Positions 1 to 5,644 of a stretch of DNA of 5,644 bases are shown piece by piece. The position numbers and the translations under genes were made by a program. Position 1 is the stretch's first letter; each line of letters opens with the position of its first letter. Source of the stretch: Methylophilaceae bacterium UBA5127 (lineage in GTDB: Bacteria > Pseudomonadota > Gammaproteobacteria > Burkholderiales > Methylophilaceae); the NCBI GenBank assembly GCA_002414145.1, contig DHYP01000008.1:17143-22786 (forward strand), in the 5' to 3' direction. The notes under the pieces are model-generated. The model had not been told where the DNA came from. It saw only the letters and a program-made list of their open reading frames with translations, and searched no databases.

Positions 1-1
1 G

Positions 2-634
2 ATTACGATTTATGATGCGACAATCCCGCATCGCATCTATTCTTCGGTTGGCTTTAATAAGCTAATTATATCGATTCCACGTGCAGTGATGCGTGATAGA
101 GTTGCTGGTGTTGAACATTGCACAGCATTGCAAGTGTCAGGAAAAACAGGGGTGGGTGCGGTAGCAACACAGTTTATTCAATCGACAGCAAGTCAAATTA
201 ATGATATGCGCGCAGATGAGTTTTCTGCTTTATCAGAGCAATCGCTCGACTTACTCACGCTAGCATTAACTTCGGTACGTCCACAAAATTTTAATCTTTC
301 ACGAAGCCGTTCTTTTTCACTTAGGCTCGTAAAAGACTTTATAGAAAGTCATTTAACCAATTCGTTATTGGATACAGCGATGATTGCCTCTGGTACACAT
401 CTTTCACCGCGCTATATTAACGAATTATTTCAAGACGAAAATACTTCATTAATGCGTTATGTTTGGATGCGCAGAATAGAAAGATGTCATAGAGACATCA
501 TCAATATGCCGTCAGGTAATCATTTGTCTGCAATTGCTTATAAATGGGGATTTAATGATATGTCGCATTTCAGTCGTGCATTCAAGCAAAAGTTTGGTGT
601 ACCGCCTAGCGTGCTGAGGCAGTCAAATCTGTAA
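2..634 (+). CDS. AraC-family transcriptional regulator, N-terminus outside window (partial)
   Basis: This is a DNA-binding regulator whose reading frame is open from base 2 to a TAA at 632-634, giving 210 visible residues. Residues 1 to about 90 resemble the end of an AraC_binding_2-type (PF14525-like) N-terminal sensor domain, including a stretch around ALQVSGKTGVGAVATQF. Residues about 108-208 form the AraC/XylS DNA-binding domain with two helix-turn-helix units: the first near 122-143 (ending SPRYINELF), the second near 174-199. The second carries the family signature GFNDMSHFSRAFKQKFG followed by PPSVLR. A GTG at 86 and an ATG at 89 could be taken as starts, but the frame continues upstream with matching protein sequence, so the true start lies before the window. 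The ligand and targets cannot be read from sequence. The gene lies upstream of fabA in the same direction, 157 bases away, so it may be unrelated or a local regulator. The family call is firm, the role unknown. Confidence 0.9.
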   Translation: MTIYDATIPHRIYSSVGFNKLIISIPRAVMRDRVAGVEHCTALQVSGKTGVGAVATQFIQSTASQINDMRADEFSALSEQSLDLLTLALTSVRPQNFNLSRSRSFSLRLVKDFIESHLTNSLLDTAMIASGTHLSPRYINELFQDENTSLMRYVWMRRIERCHRDIINMPSGNHLSAIAYKWGFNDMSHFSRAFKQKFGVPPSVLRQSNL

Positions 635-643
635 TTTAACCTG

Positions 644-680
644 TTTCTAAATCAACGCAATGTGCATGGCGTTTTAGAAA
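644..680. repeat. Imperfect inverted repeat / hairpin after the AraC gene
   Basis: TTTCTAA (644-650) pairs with TTAGAAA (674-680), and AACGC (654-658) pairs with GCGTT (669-673). This gives a 12-bp stem with a 3-base bulge on the left arm and a 10-base loop. It lies 10 bases past the AraC stop codon, where a terminator would be expected. No run of T follows on either strand, so it is not a canonical intrinsic terminator. It could be a weak or Rho-assisted terminator, an mRNA 3' end stabiliser, or a protein-binding palindrome. Confidence 0.4.
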
Positions 681-693
681 TTACAGTCATCGT

Positions 694-722
694 TTGAGTG
701 TTTTTGCACAATACTTTACAGT
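694..722 (+). promoter_or_regulatory. Candidate sigma-70 promoter for fabA-fabB-lipoprotein
   Basis: TTGAGT (694-699) and TACAGT (717-722) are separated by 17 bases, each matching its consensus at four of six positions. Transcription would start near 729, leaving a leader of about 60 bases before fabA. The -10 box lies inside the second copy of a TTACAGT repeat (681-687 and 716-722). Other pairings in this AT-rich interval, such as TTGCAT 738-743 with TAATGT 763-768, have worse spacing. The call is weak and based only on consensus matching. Confidence 0.3.
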
Positions 723-791
723 TAGGGCTTTCGTTAATTGCATTTTCCAGCGAAAATAGCGGTAATGTTCTCAAAATAAAGTATAAATTAA

Positions 792-1307
792 ATGTCAAAG
801 CAAAATAGTTACTGTAAAGAAGAGTTGTTAGCATGTGGGCGGGGGGAGATGTTCGGTGAAGGTAATGCGCAATTGCCATTGCCACCGATGCTGATGTTTG
901 ATCGTATTGTCAGTATTACAGAAGAAGGCGGTAAGTATGGAAATGGGCAAATTATCGCAGAGTTAGATATCACGCCGGATTTATGGTTTTTTAGTTGTCA
1001 CTTTACTGGTGATCCTGTGATGCCAGGCTGTTTGGGTTTGGATGCCATGTGGCAGTTAGTAGGTTTTTATTTGGGCTGGATGGGTGGTCCAGGCCGTGGC
1101 AGGGCGCTAGGCGCAGGTGAAGTTAAATTTAGTGGTCAGGTATTGCCAACAGCTAAACAGGCAACCTATATTATTGATTTAAAAAGAGTCATTATGCGTA
1201 AGTTAGTGATGGGAATTGCCGATGCACGCATGGAGTTAGATGGGCGTATTATTTATGAAGCAAATGATTTACGCGTTGGATTGTTTACGCGCACTGATAA
1301 TTTTTAG
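792..1307 (+). CDS. fabA: 3-hydroxydecanoyl-ACP dehydratase / trans-2-decenoyl-ACP isomerase FabA
   Basis: This is a cytosolic hot-dog-fold enzyme of type II fatty acid synthesis. It dehydrates 3-hydroxydecanoyl-ACP and isomerises trans-2- to cis-3-decenoyl-ACP, the step that creates the double bond of unsaturated fatty acids. The protein has 171 residues, against 172 in E. coli. The active-site segment [21 protein letters not shown] places the catalytic His at 70 and Asp at 84. The blocks [24 protein letters not shown] and the C-terminal DLRVGLF are also typical, and they separate it from FabZ, which is shorter and has Glu in place of the Asp. The start is fixed by homology at MSKQNSY and by an in-frame TAA directly before the ATG (789-791). 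There is no clear Shine-Dalgarno sequence; the leader is A/T-rich. fabB follows 25 bases later with no terminator between, so the two are almost certainly cotranscribed. Confidence 0.97.
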   Translation: MSKQNSYCKEELLACGRGEMFGEGNAQLPLPPMLMFDRIVSITEEGGKYGNGQIIAELDITPDLWFFSCHFTGDPVMPGCLGLDAMWQLVGFYLGWMGGPGRGRALGAGEVKFSGQVLPTAKQATYIIDLKRVIMRKLVMGIADARMELDGRIIYEANDLRVGLFTRTDNF

Positions 1308-1319
1308 CGTATTTTAAGC

Positions 1320-1324
1320 GGGAG
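1320..1324 (+). promoter_or_regulatory. Ribosome binding site of fabB
   Basis: GGGAG lies 8 bases before the fabB ATG, within the short fabA-fabB gap. It supports the start at 1333 over the out-of-frame ATG at 1325, which sits directly against it. It is the only strong Shine-Dalgarno sequence among the gene starts in this window. Confidence 0.7.
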
Positions 1325-1332
1325 ATGACGCA

Positions 1333-2553
1333 ATGCGTCGAGTAGTCATTACTGGAATGGGCATCGTATCAAGCCTAGGCAATAATAAAGCAGAAGTACT
1401 TGCGAGTTTAAAAGCGGGCAAGTCTGGTATTACATTTCAGCCTGAATATGTTGAGCGTGGGCTGCGCTCGCATGTGGCTGGATCAATTAAAAATCTTGAA
1501 ATTGAAACACAGATAGATCGTAAGCTTTTGCGTTTTATGGCTAAAGGTCATGCGTATGCGTGGCTGGCAATGCAAGAAGCGATTGCTGATGCTAAATTGC
1601 AAGAAGATTTAATTTCAAATGTACGTACTGGTTTAATTGTGGGTGCAGGCGGCACTTCTACAGCTTCTATGCTAGAAGGCACTAATACACTTGCAGAAAA
1701 GGGCATTCGCCGTGTTGGACCATATATGGTGACAAAAACCATGAGCAGTGGTATTGCTGCCTGCTTAGCCACGGGTGCAAAAATCAAAGGAGTGAACTAT
1801 GGCATTAGTTCAGCTTGTTCTACTAGTGCCCATTGTATTGGGGCAGGGGTAGAGCAAATCCAGCTTGGAAAACAGGATATTGTATTTGCAGGTGGCGGTG
1901 AAGAAGAGCATTGGACCATGAGTTATTTGTTTGATGCGATGGGTGCACTTTCAAGCAAATATAACGAAACTCCAGAAAAAGCTTCGCGTACTTATGATGC
2001 TAATCGCGATGGTTTTGTGATTTCAGGCGGCGGCGGCATTGTTGTGCTAGAGGAGTATGAGCATGCTAAAGCACGTGGTGCAAAAATTTATGCGGAAGTC
2101 GTGGGTTATGGCGCTACCTCAGATGGCTATGACATGGTTGCTCCAAGTGGTGAGGGCGCTGTGCGTTGCATGCGATTAGCGTTGGAAGGTATTGAAAAAG
2201 TAGACTATATCAATACGCATGGTACCAGTACGCCTGTGGGAGATACTAAAGAACTGGAAGCCATACGTGAGGTATTTGGAACCAATAATCCCGTAGCAAT
2301 TGCTTCTACTAAATCACTTTCTGGTCATGCCCTAGGCGCGGCAGGCGTGAATGAAGCCATTTATACTTTGCTGATGATGGAAAACAATTTTATTGCAGCA
2401 TCTGCCAATATCGAGACCTTAGACCCTGCAGCTGAGGGGCTGAACATTGTGAGAGAACGTATCGACAATGTTAAAGTCGAAACTGCACTTTCTAATAGCT
2501 TTGGATTTGGTGGCACGAATGCCACGTTAACGCTTTCTACAAAAAACTTATGA
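1333..2553 (+). CDS. fabB: 3-oxoacyl-ACP synthase I FabB
   Basis: This beta-ketoacyl-ACP synthase condenses malonyl-ACP with acyl-ACP and is the form needed to elongate the cis-3-decenoyl-ACP made by FabA. The product has 406 residues, the same length as E. coli FabB. The thiolase-fold halves are both complete. The nucleophile is Cys162 in [12 protein letters not shown], the catalytic histidines are His296 in NTHGTST and His332 in [11 protein letters not shown], and the conserved Lys is at 327. The Gly-rich C-terminal motif [11 protein letters not shown] is present. The early motif [15 protein letters not shown] is typical of the KAS I/II family. The FabB rather than FabF call rests on length, overall resemblance and the adjoining fabA. 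A good ribosome binding site precedes the ATG. The stop codon TGA (2551-2553) overlaps the start of the lipoprotein gene, so the three genes form one tight unit. Confidence 0.96.
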   Translation: MRRVVITGMGIVSSLGNNKAEVLASLKAGKSGITFQPEYVERGLRSHVAGSIKNLEIETQIDRKLLRFMAKGHAYAWLAMQEAIADAKLQEDLISNVRTGLIVGAGGTSTASMLEGTNTLAEKGIRRVGPYMVTKTMSSGIAACLATGAKIKGVNYGISSACSTSAHCIGAGVEQIQLGKQDIVFAGGGEEEHWTMSYLFDAMGALSSKYNETPEKASRTYDANRDGFVISGGGGIVVLEEYEHAKARGAKIYAEVVGYGATSDGYDMVAPSGEGAVRCMRLALEGIEKVDYINTHGTSTPVGDTKELEAIREVFGTNNPVAIASTKSLSGHALGAAGVNEAIYTLLMMENNFIAASANIETLDPAAEGLNIVRERIDNVKVETALSNSFGFGGTNATLTLSTKNL

Positions 2554-3092
2554 TGAAATATCGGTTTGTATTTCTTGTACTCTGGCTAATACTAAGTTTG
2601 ACAGCCTGTATGGGAAATCGCACCGTCAATATTAGTGAATCACAAATTCAGAAAAAGTTGAATGAGCACCTGTCGGTGCCAATTGCTTTGCTTAAAGTGT
2701 TTGATGTACAGTTATCGAATGCGCTGGTGAAGTTTGATAAGTCGACAGGGCGCATGCACAGTACGCTGGATACCAATTTAACCAGTAAATTATTTGATGA
2801 GGCGCTGACAGGTAAGATCGACATTTCTGGCAAGTTACGTTTTGATGCAGCTACCAGTTCTATTGTTTTAGATGATGCGCAAATTGAAAACTTTAATCTG
2901 AATGGCTTAGATAATAAGCATGCAGAATTAATTAACGCCCTAGCTAAAACATTGGGTAGTCAGATGCTGACAGGACTGACGCTTTACACAGTCAAGCCAG
3001 AAGACTTGACAATAGGCTCAACGCATTACAATCCTAAAGACATGCAAATCACGGATAATGGATTGCAGATTACCTTATCTCCACAGCCATAG
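2550..3092 (+). CDS. DUF1439 / YceB-like outer-membrane lipoprotein
   Basis: This is a small lipoprotein of 180 residues. Residues 1-19 form a type II signal peptide: Met-Met-Lys-Tyr-Arg, a hydrophobic core ([12 protein letters not shown]) and the lipobox LTAC with the lipidated Cys at 20. Residue +2 is Met, not Asp, which fits Lol-dependent sorting to the outer membrane facing the periplasm. The mature part (161 residues) resembles DUF1439 proteins such as E. coli YceB: an opening segment like [14 protein letters not shown], alternating beta-type segments ([22 protein letters not shown]), and a closing [14 protein letters not shown]. The molecular function of the family is not established. 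A lipid-binding, TULIP-like fold is something I recall only loosely. ATG codons at 2550 and 2553 straddle the fabB TGA and there is no Shine-Dalgarno sequence, so translation is probably coupled to fabB termination. Either ATG may be used, which does not affect the mature protein. Confidence 0.85.
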   Translation: MMKYRFVFLVLWLILSLTACMGNRTVNISESQIQKKLNEHLSVPIALLKVFDVQLSNALVKFDKSTGRMHSTLDTNLTSKLFDEALTGKIDISGKLRFDAATSSIVLDDAQIENFNLNGLDNKHAELINALAKTLGSQMLTGLTLYTVKPEDLTIGSTHYNPKDMQITDNGLQITLSPQP

Positions 3093-3110
3093 TTTACGTT
3101 ACAAATCATT

Positions 3111-3479
3111 TTACAAAATAAGTGCGGCGACAACTTTTCGTCCTTCACTCATAAGGATGTTGTAGGTTCTACAAGCGGCGACAGTGGTCATACATTCAAT
3201 AGAAATCTGGTGTTCGGTTAAATGGGCATATTGCTTTGGATGCAGAAAACAATGTGTGCTGCCAGTGCCCAACAGTACTACTTCTGGATTCAGCAGTCTA
3301 AGTTTTTCAAAATGCACGTAATCAAGCTCAGAGAAGTTACCTTGATGCCAATCGAGTATTAACTCTGCCGGTGTGACCACCAAGTTTTGTTCGTAACGCT
3401 TTTGACCGACTTGCACAAAGCCGTCTCCGTATGCGGTAATAAGATGATGGGTGTCTGAAGTAGTGAGATGTAGTTTCAT
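3111..3479 (-). CDS. Mth938/DUF498-domain protein (NDUFAF3-like family), function unknown
   Basis: This is a single-domain protein of 122 residues in the Mth938-like family (PF04430, DUF498/DUF598), which includes small bacterial proteins like Xcc1710 and the mitochondrial complex I assembly factor NDUFAF3. Family features seen are the N-terminal MKLHL followed by AYGDGFVQV, the central LLGTGSTHCFLHP, and the C-terminal block MTTVAACRTYNILMSEGRKVVAALI. The bacterial role is not known. I chose the ATG at 3477-3479 because family members begin at MKLHL. The frame can be extended to a TTG at 3530, but the extra 17 residues do not look like the family, and a candidate promoter lies inside that stretch. 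No clear Shine-Dalgarno sequence precedes the ATG. The gene diverges from the aminotransferase gene and converges on the lipoprotein gene, with 18 bases between the stops, so it is probably monocistronic within this window. Confidence 0.85.
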   Translation of the reverse strand: MKLHLTTSDTHHLITAYGDGFVQVGQKRYEQNLVVTPAELILDWHQGNFSELDYVHFEKLRLLNPEVVLLGTGSTHCFLHPKQYAHLTEHQISIECMTTVAACRTYNILMSEGRKVVAALIL

Positions 3480-3502
3480 GATGCTAAAGTTGCTGACGAT
3501 GC

Positions 3503-3530
3503 ATTCTCTCTCTGTGCGTTGAAGCGTCAA
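3503..3530 (-). promoter_or_regulatory. Candidate sigma-70 promoter for the Mth938-domain gene
   Basis: Read on the - strand, TTGACG (3525-3530, five of six consensus bases) and GAGAAT (3503-3508, four of six) are 16 bases apart. Transcription would begin near 3496, giving a leader of roughly 17 bases to the ATG at 3479. Its -35 box abuts the -35 box of the + strand promoter. This is a consensus match only. Confidence 0.4.
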
Positions 3531-3548
3531 GCCTTTCTAAGGTAGAAT
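3519..3548 (+). promoter_or_regulatory. Candidate sigma-70 promoter for the aminotransferase-hom unit
   Basis: TTGAAG (3519-3524) and TAGAAT (3543-3548, five of six consensus bases) are separated by 18 bases. Transcription would start near 3555, about 50 bases before the aminotransferase ATG. A second, weaker pair lies downstream: TTGAAG 3570-3575 and TAAATT 3592-3597 with a 16-base spacer, which would give a nearly leaderless transcript. The first pair is preferred for its -10 box. Confidence 0.45.
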
Positions 3549-3568
3549 GGCGTTTTAAATTATTGCGA

Positions 3569-3589
3569 TTTGAAGTCTTTTCATTCAAA
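3569..3589. repeat. Short inverted repeat in the aminotransferase leader
   Basis: TTTGAA (3569-3574) and TTCAAA (3584-3589) are perfect complements separated by 9 bases. The repeat lies between the main candidate promoter and the start codon, so it could be a small operator or a weak leader stem. Six A/T-rich base pairs are easily found by chance, and no T-run follows, so it is not a terminator. Confidence 0.25.
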
Positions 3590-3606
3590 GCTAAATTCTA
3601 ATCCTT

Positions 3607-4836
3607 ATGCAACCACTCAACAAATCAATTAAGCTTAATAATGTTTGCTACGATATACGCGGACCAGTGTTACAGCGCGCCAAAGAAATGGAAGAAGATG
3701 GACATCGCATTATCAAACTCAATATTGGTAATCCCGCGCCGTTTGGCTTTGAGGCACCTGAAGAGATTTTACAAGATGTGATTCACAACATGGATCAGGC
3801 TTCAGGCTATACCGATTCAAAAGGTTTGTTTGCAGCGCGTAAAGCGATTATGCATTATAGCCAGCAAAAGAAAATCGCTGGTGTGACGATTGATGACATC
3901 ATTATTGGTAATGGCGTGTCTGAACTCATCGTGATGTCTATGCAGGCATTACTCAATAATGGCGATCAAATGCTGGTGCCAATGCCTGATTACCCTTTGT
4001 GGACTGCTGCCGTAACGCTTGCTGGCGGTACAGCGCGTCACTATATGTGTGATGAAGCGTCTGGGTGGTTACCAGATTTAAAAGACATTGAATCCAAAAT
4101 CACCGCCAATACGCGTGGCATTGTCATTATTAATCCAAACAATCCGACAGGCGCTTTGTACCCAAAGGAAACATTGGAGGGAATTATCGAGATTGCGCGC
4201 CATCATGGCTTGGTGATTTATGCAGATGAAATTTACGATAAAGTGTTGTATGACGGCAATACGCATACTTCAATTGCATCGCTTGCAGATGATGTACTGT
4301 TTGTAACGTTTAATGGACTTTCTAAAAACTATCGCACCTGCGGCTATCGTGCAGGATGGCTAATTGTATCGGGCGAGAAAAAACACGCGGCAGATTATAT
4401 AGAAGGCTTAAATATGCTGGCTTCTATGCGATTATGCGCAAATGTGCCAGGACAGTTGGGGATACAAACTGCATTAGGAGGCTATCAGAGTATCAATGAT
4501 CTGGTTGCACCTACAGGACGGTTATGTAAACAGCGCGACTTAGCTTATGACATGCTTACGGCGATTCCAGGGGTGACCTGCGTGAAGCCAAAAGCAGCGA
4601 TGTATTTGTTCCCTAAGCTAGACCCAAAGATTTATCCCATAGTTGATGATCAGCAATTTATTCTAGATTTATTGTTGGAAGAAAAAGTGTTATTGGTACA
4701 AGGAAGCGGGTTTAACTGGAAGCAGCCAGATCATTTTCGTGTTGTATTCTTGCCTAATATAGATGATTTAACAGAGGCTATTACACGTATTGCGCGCTTC
4801 TTGGAAAACTATCGTAAAAAACATAAAAGTAAATAA
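3607..4836 (+). CDS. alaA: AlaA/YfbQ-type PLP-dependent alanine aminotransferase
   Basis: This is a cytosolic fold-type I (class I/II) aminotransferase of 409 residues, strikingly like E. coli AlaA (405), which transfers the amino group of glutamate to pyruvate to make alanine. The opening KLNNVCYDIRGPV with Arg18 and the NIGNPAPFGF block are hallmarks of this subgroup. PLP contacts visible are Tyr129 in PDYPLW, Asn179 in INPNNPTG, Asp207 in YADEIYDK, and the Schiff-base Lys240 in NGLSKNYR. The substrate carboxylate-binding Arg is at 378 in DHFRVV. The block GLNMLASMRLCANVPGQ is also diagnostic. The ATG at 3607 is chosen by homology; an in-frame TAA at 3592-3594 limits extension. There is no Shine-Dalgarno sequence before it. 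hom follows 20 bases downstream, so both are likely one transcript. Other substrates, for example branched-chain or aromatic oxo acids, cannot be excluded. Confidence 0.92.
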   Translation: MQPLNKSIKLNNVCYDIRGPVLQRAKEMEEDGHRIIKLNIGNPAPFGFEAPEEILQDVIHNMDQASGYTDSKGLFAARKAIMHYSQQKKIAGVTIDDIIIGNGVSELIVMSMQALLNNGDQMLVPMPDYPLWTAAVTLAGGTARHYMCDEASGWLPDLKDIESKITANTRGIVIINPNNPTGALYPKETLEGIIEIARHHGLVIYADEIYDKVLYDGNTHTSIASLADDVLFVTFNGLSKNYRTCGYRAGWLIVSGEKKHAADYIEGLNMLASMRLCANVPGQLGIQTALGGYQSINDLVAPTGRLCKQRDLAYDMLTAIPGVTCVKPKAAMYLFPKLDPKIYPIVDDQQFILDLLLEEKVLLVQGSGFNWKQPDHFRVVFLPNIDDLTEAITRIARFLENYRKKHKSK

Positions 4837-4856
4837 AGAAAGCAGAACTGGGTCTT

Positions 4857-5644
4857 ATGAAAGTGTTAAAAGTAGGGTTATTGGGCATAGGCACAGTAGG
4901 GGGCGGTACGTACAATGTTCTCAATCGTAACCAGGTGGAAATCGCACGGCGCTTGGGTGGCAATATTCAGGTCGTACAGGTGGCAGATCGTAATTTGGCG
5001 CTTGCCAAGCAAGTGACTGGAGGCAATGCCGCGCTCACAGATGATGCCTTTGCAGTAGTGAACAATCCAGATATCGATGTAGTGGTTGAGTTGATCGGCG
5101 GCTACACAATCGCCAAAGAGTTGGTGCTCAAAGCGATTGAAAATGGCAAACACGTTGTCACGGCTAATAAAGCTTTGCTTGCTGTGCATGGTAATGAGAT
5201 ATTTAAAGCGGCTGAGGCTAAAGGGGTCATCGTCGCGTTTGAAGCGGCAGTGGCTGGCGGCATCCCCATTATTAAAGCATTACGTGAAGGCTTAAGTGCC
5301 AATAAAGTGGAATGGGTGGCAGGGATTATCAATGGTACGACTAACTTTATTTTGACCGAAATGCGTGAAAAGGGCTTGGCCTTTGCTGACGTATTAGGCG
5401 AAGCACAACGCTTGGGTTACGCTGAAGCAGACCCAACTTTTGACGTGGAAGGGATAGACGCCGCGCATAAACTCACCATAATGGCCGCGATTGCATTTGG
5501 CATGCCAATGCAGTTTGATAAAGCTTATACCGAAGGCATTACCAAACTCACCTCTAAAGATATTAAATATGCAGAGGAACTGGGTTACCGAGTAAAGTTG
5601 CTAGGAATTACCAAAAAAACAGAAGCGGGCGTGGAGTTGCGCGT
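4857..5644 (+). CDS. hom: Homoserine dehydrogenase, C-terminus outside window (partial)
   Basis: This enzyme reduces aspartate semialdehyde to homoserine with NAD(P)H, the branch point to threonine, isoleucine and methionine. The visible 262 residues cover the N-terminal Rossmann domain (1 to about 130, with GLLGIGTVGGG at 7-17) and most of the catalytic domain. Lys105 in VTANKALLA matches the conserved active-site Lys. The segment GYAEADPTFDVEGIDAAHKL holds Glu190, Asp201 and Lys205, whose spacing (11 and 4) equals that of Glu208, Asp219 and Lys223 in the yeast enzyme. INGTTNFI at 158-165 is the family signature. There is no aspartokinase domain at the N-terminus, so this is the monofunctional type; such proteins usually reach about 430 residues with a C-terminal ACT domain, which would lie beyond the window. 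The start gives MKVLKVGLLG, as expected. The Shine-Dalgarno sequence is weak (AAGAAAG at 4836-4842). No leader peptide or attenuator separates it from the aminotransferase gene. Confidence 0.96.
   Translation, partial: MKVLKVGLLGIGTVGGGTYNVLNRNQVEIARRLGGNIQVVQVADRNLALAKQVTGGNAALTDDAFAVVNNPDIDVVVELIGGYTIAKELVLKAIENGKHVVTANKALLAVHGNEIFKAAEAKGVIVAFEAAVAGGIPIIKALREGLSANKVEWVAGIINGTTNFILTEMREKGLAFADVLGEAQRLGYAEADPTFDVEGIDAAHKLTIMAAIAFGMPMQFDKAYTEGITKLTSKDIKYAEELGYRVKLLGITKKTEAGVELR

Noticed and set aside
86..634. GTG at 86 or ATG at 89 as the real start of the AraC-family gene
   Set aside because: The same frame is open to the left edge and its upstream residues continue an AraC sensor domain; the visible part is shorter than a complete family member.
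652..885. Antisense frame of 77 codons across the fabA upstream region and start
   Set aside because: It overlaps the conserved fabA N-terminus, has no recognisable domain and looks like a chance frame.
1548..1787. Antisense frame inside fabB
   Set aside because: It is a shadow of a strongly conserved gene with no ribosome binding site or family resemblance; the same holds for antisense frames at 2648-2833, 4078-4266, 4781-4963, 4878-5189 and 5102-5332.
2550..2553. Four-base overlap of fabB and the lipoprotein gene as a sequencing error or frameshift
   Set aside because: Both proteins are complete with expected ends (FabB closes normally and the lipoprotein has a full signal peptide), so this is a normal coupled junction.
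3124..3183. Nine-base direct repeat GCGGCGACA (3124-3132 and 3175-3183)
   Set aside because: Both copies encode Val-Ala-Ala in the same frame of the Mth938-domain gene and lie in conserved protein blocks, so coding constraint and chance explain them.
3547..3558. Mini-frame ATG-GCG-TTT-TAA upstream of the aminotransferase gene as a leader peptide
   Set aside because: It starts within the candidate -10 box, so it would not be fully transcribed, and it has no regulatory codons or attenuator stem.

Overview
The window is ordinary chromosomal DNA of a proteobacterium. The protein sequences look betaproteobacterial, and the moderately AT-rich base composition together with the gene set (fabA-fabB, an Mth938-domain protein, an AlaA-type aminotransferase followed by homoserine dehydrogenase) is compatible with a Methylophilaceae-like methylotroph. 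That lineage guess is recognition from memory; no search was run. Coding density is high, and I see no mobile element, CRISPR array, tRNA or rRNA.

Left part (1-3092), all on the + strand. The window opens inside an AraC-family regulator that lacks its N-terminus. A 157-base intergenic stretch follows, with an imperfect hairpin, a pair of TTACAGT repeats and a possible promoter. Then comes a compact three-gene unit. fabA (3-hydroxydecanoyl-ACP dehydratase/isomerase) and fabB (3-ketoacyl-ACP synthase I) together make the anaerobic unsaturated fatty acid branch. A DUF1439/YceB-like lipoprotein starts on the fabB stop codon. FabA introduces the cis double bond, FabB elongates the product, and the lipoprotein is probably exported to the outer membrane. 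Its translational coupling to fabB hints at a job in lipid or envelope homeostasis.

Middle (3111-3606). A small Mth938/DUF498-domain protein on the - strand converges with the lipoprotein gene (18 bases between stops) and diverges from the aminotransferase gene. The 127-base divergent region carries two candidate sigma-70 promoters whose -35 boxes abut back to back.

Right part (3607-5644), + strand. An AlaA/YfbQ-type PLP aminotransferase, with all key residues present, is followed after 20 bases by hom (homoserine dehydrogenase), which runs off the window before its C-terminal regulatory domain. This is an amino-acid biosynthesis unit that joins alanine/glutamate transamination to the committed step towards threonine, isoleucine and methionine.

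I did not find a convincing undescribed system. The items most worth checking are the fabB-lipoprotein coupling, the abutting divergent promoters with the resulting start correction for the Mth938 gene, and the AraC gene sitting next to fabA.
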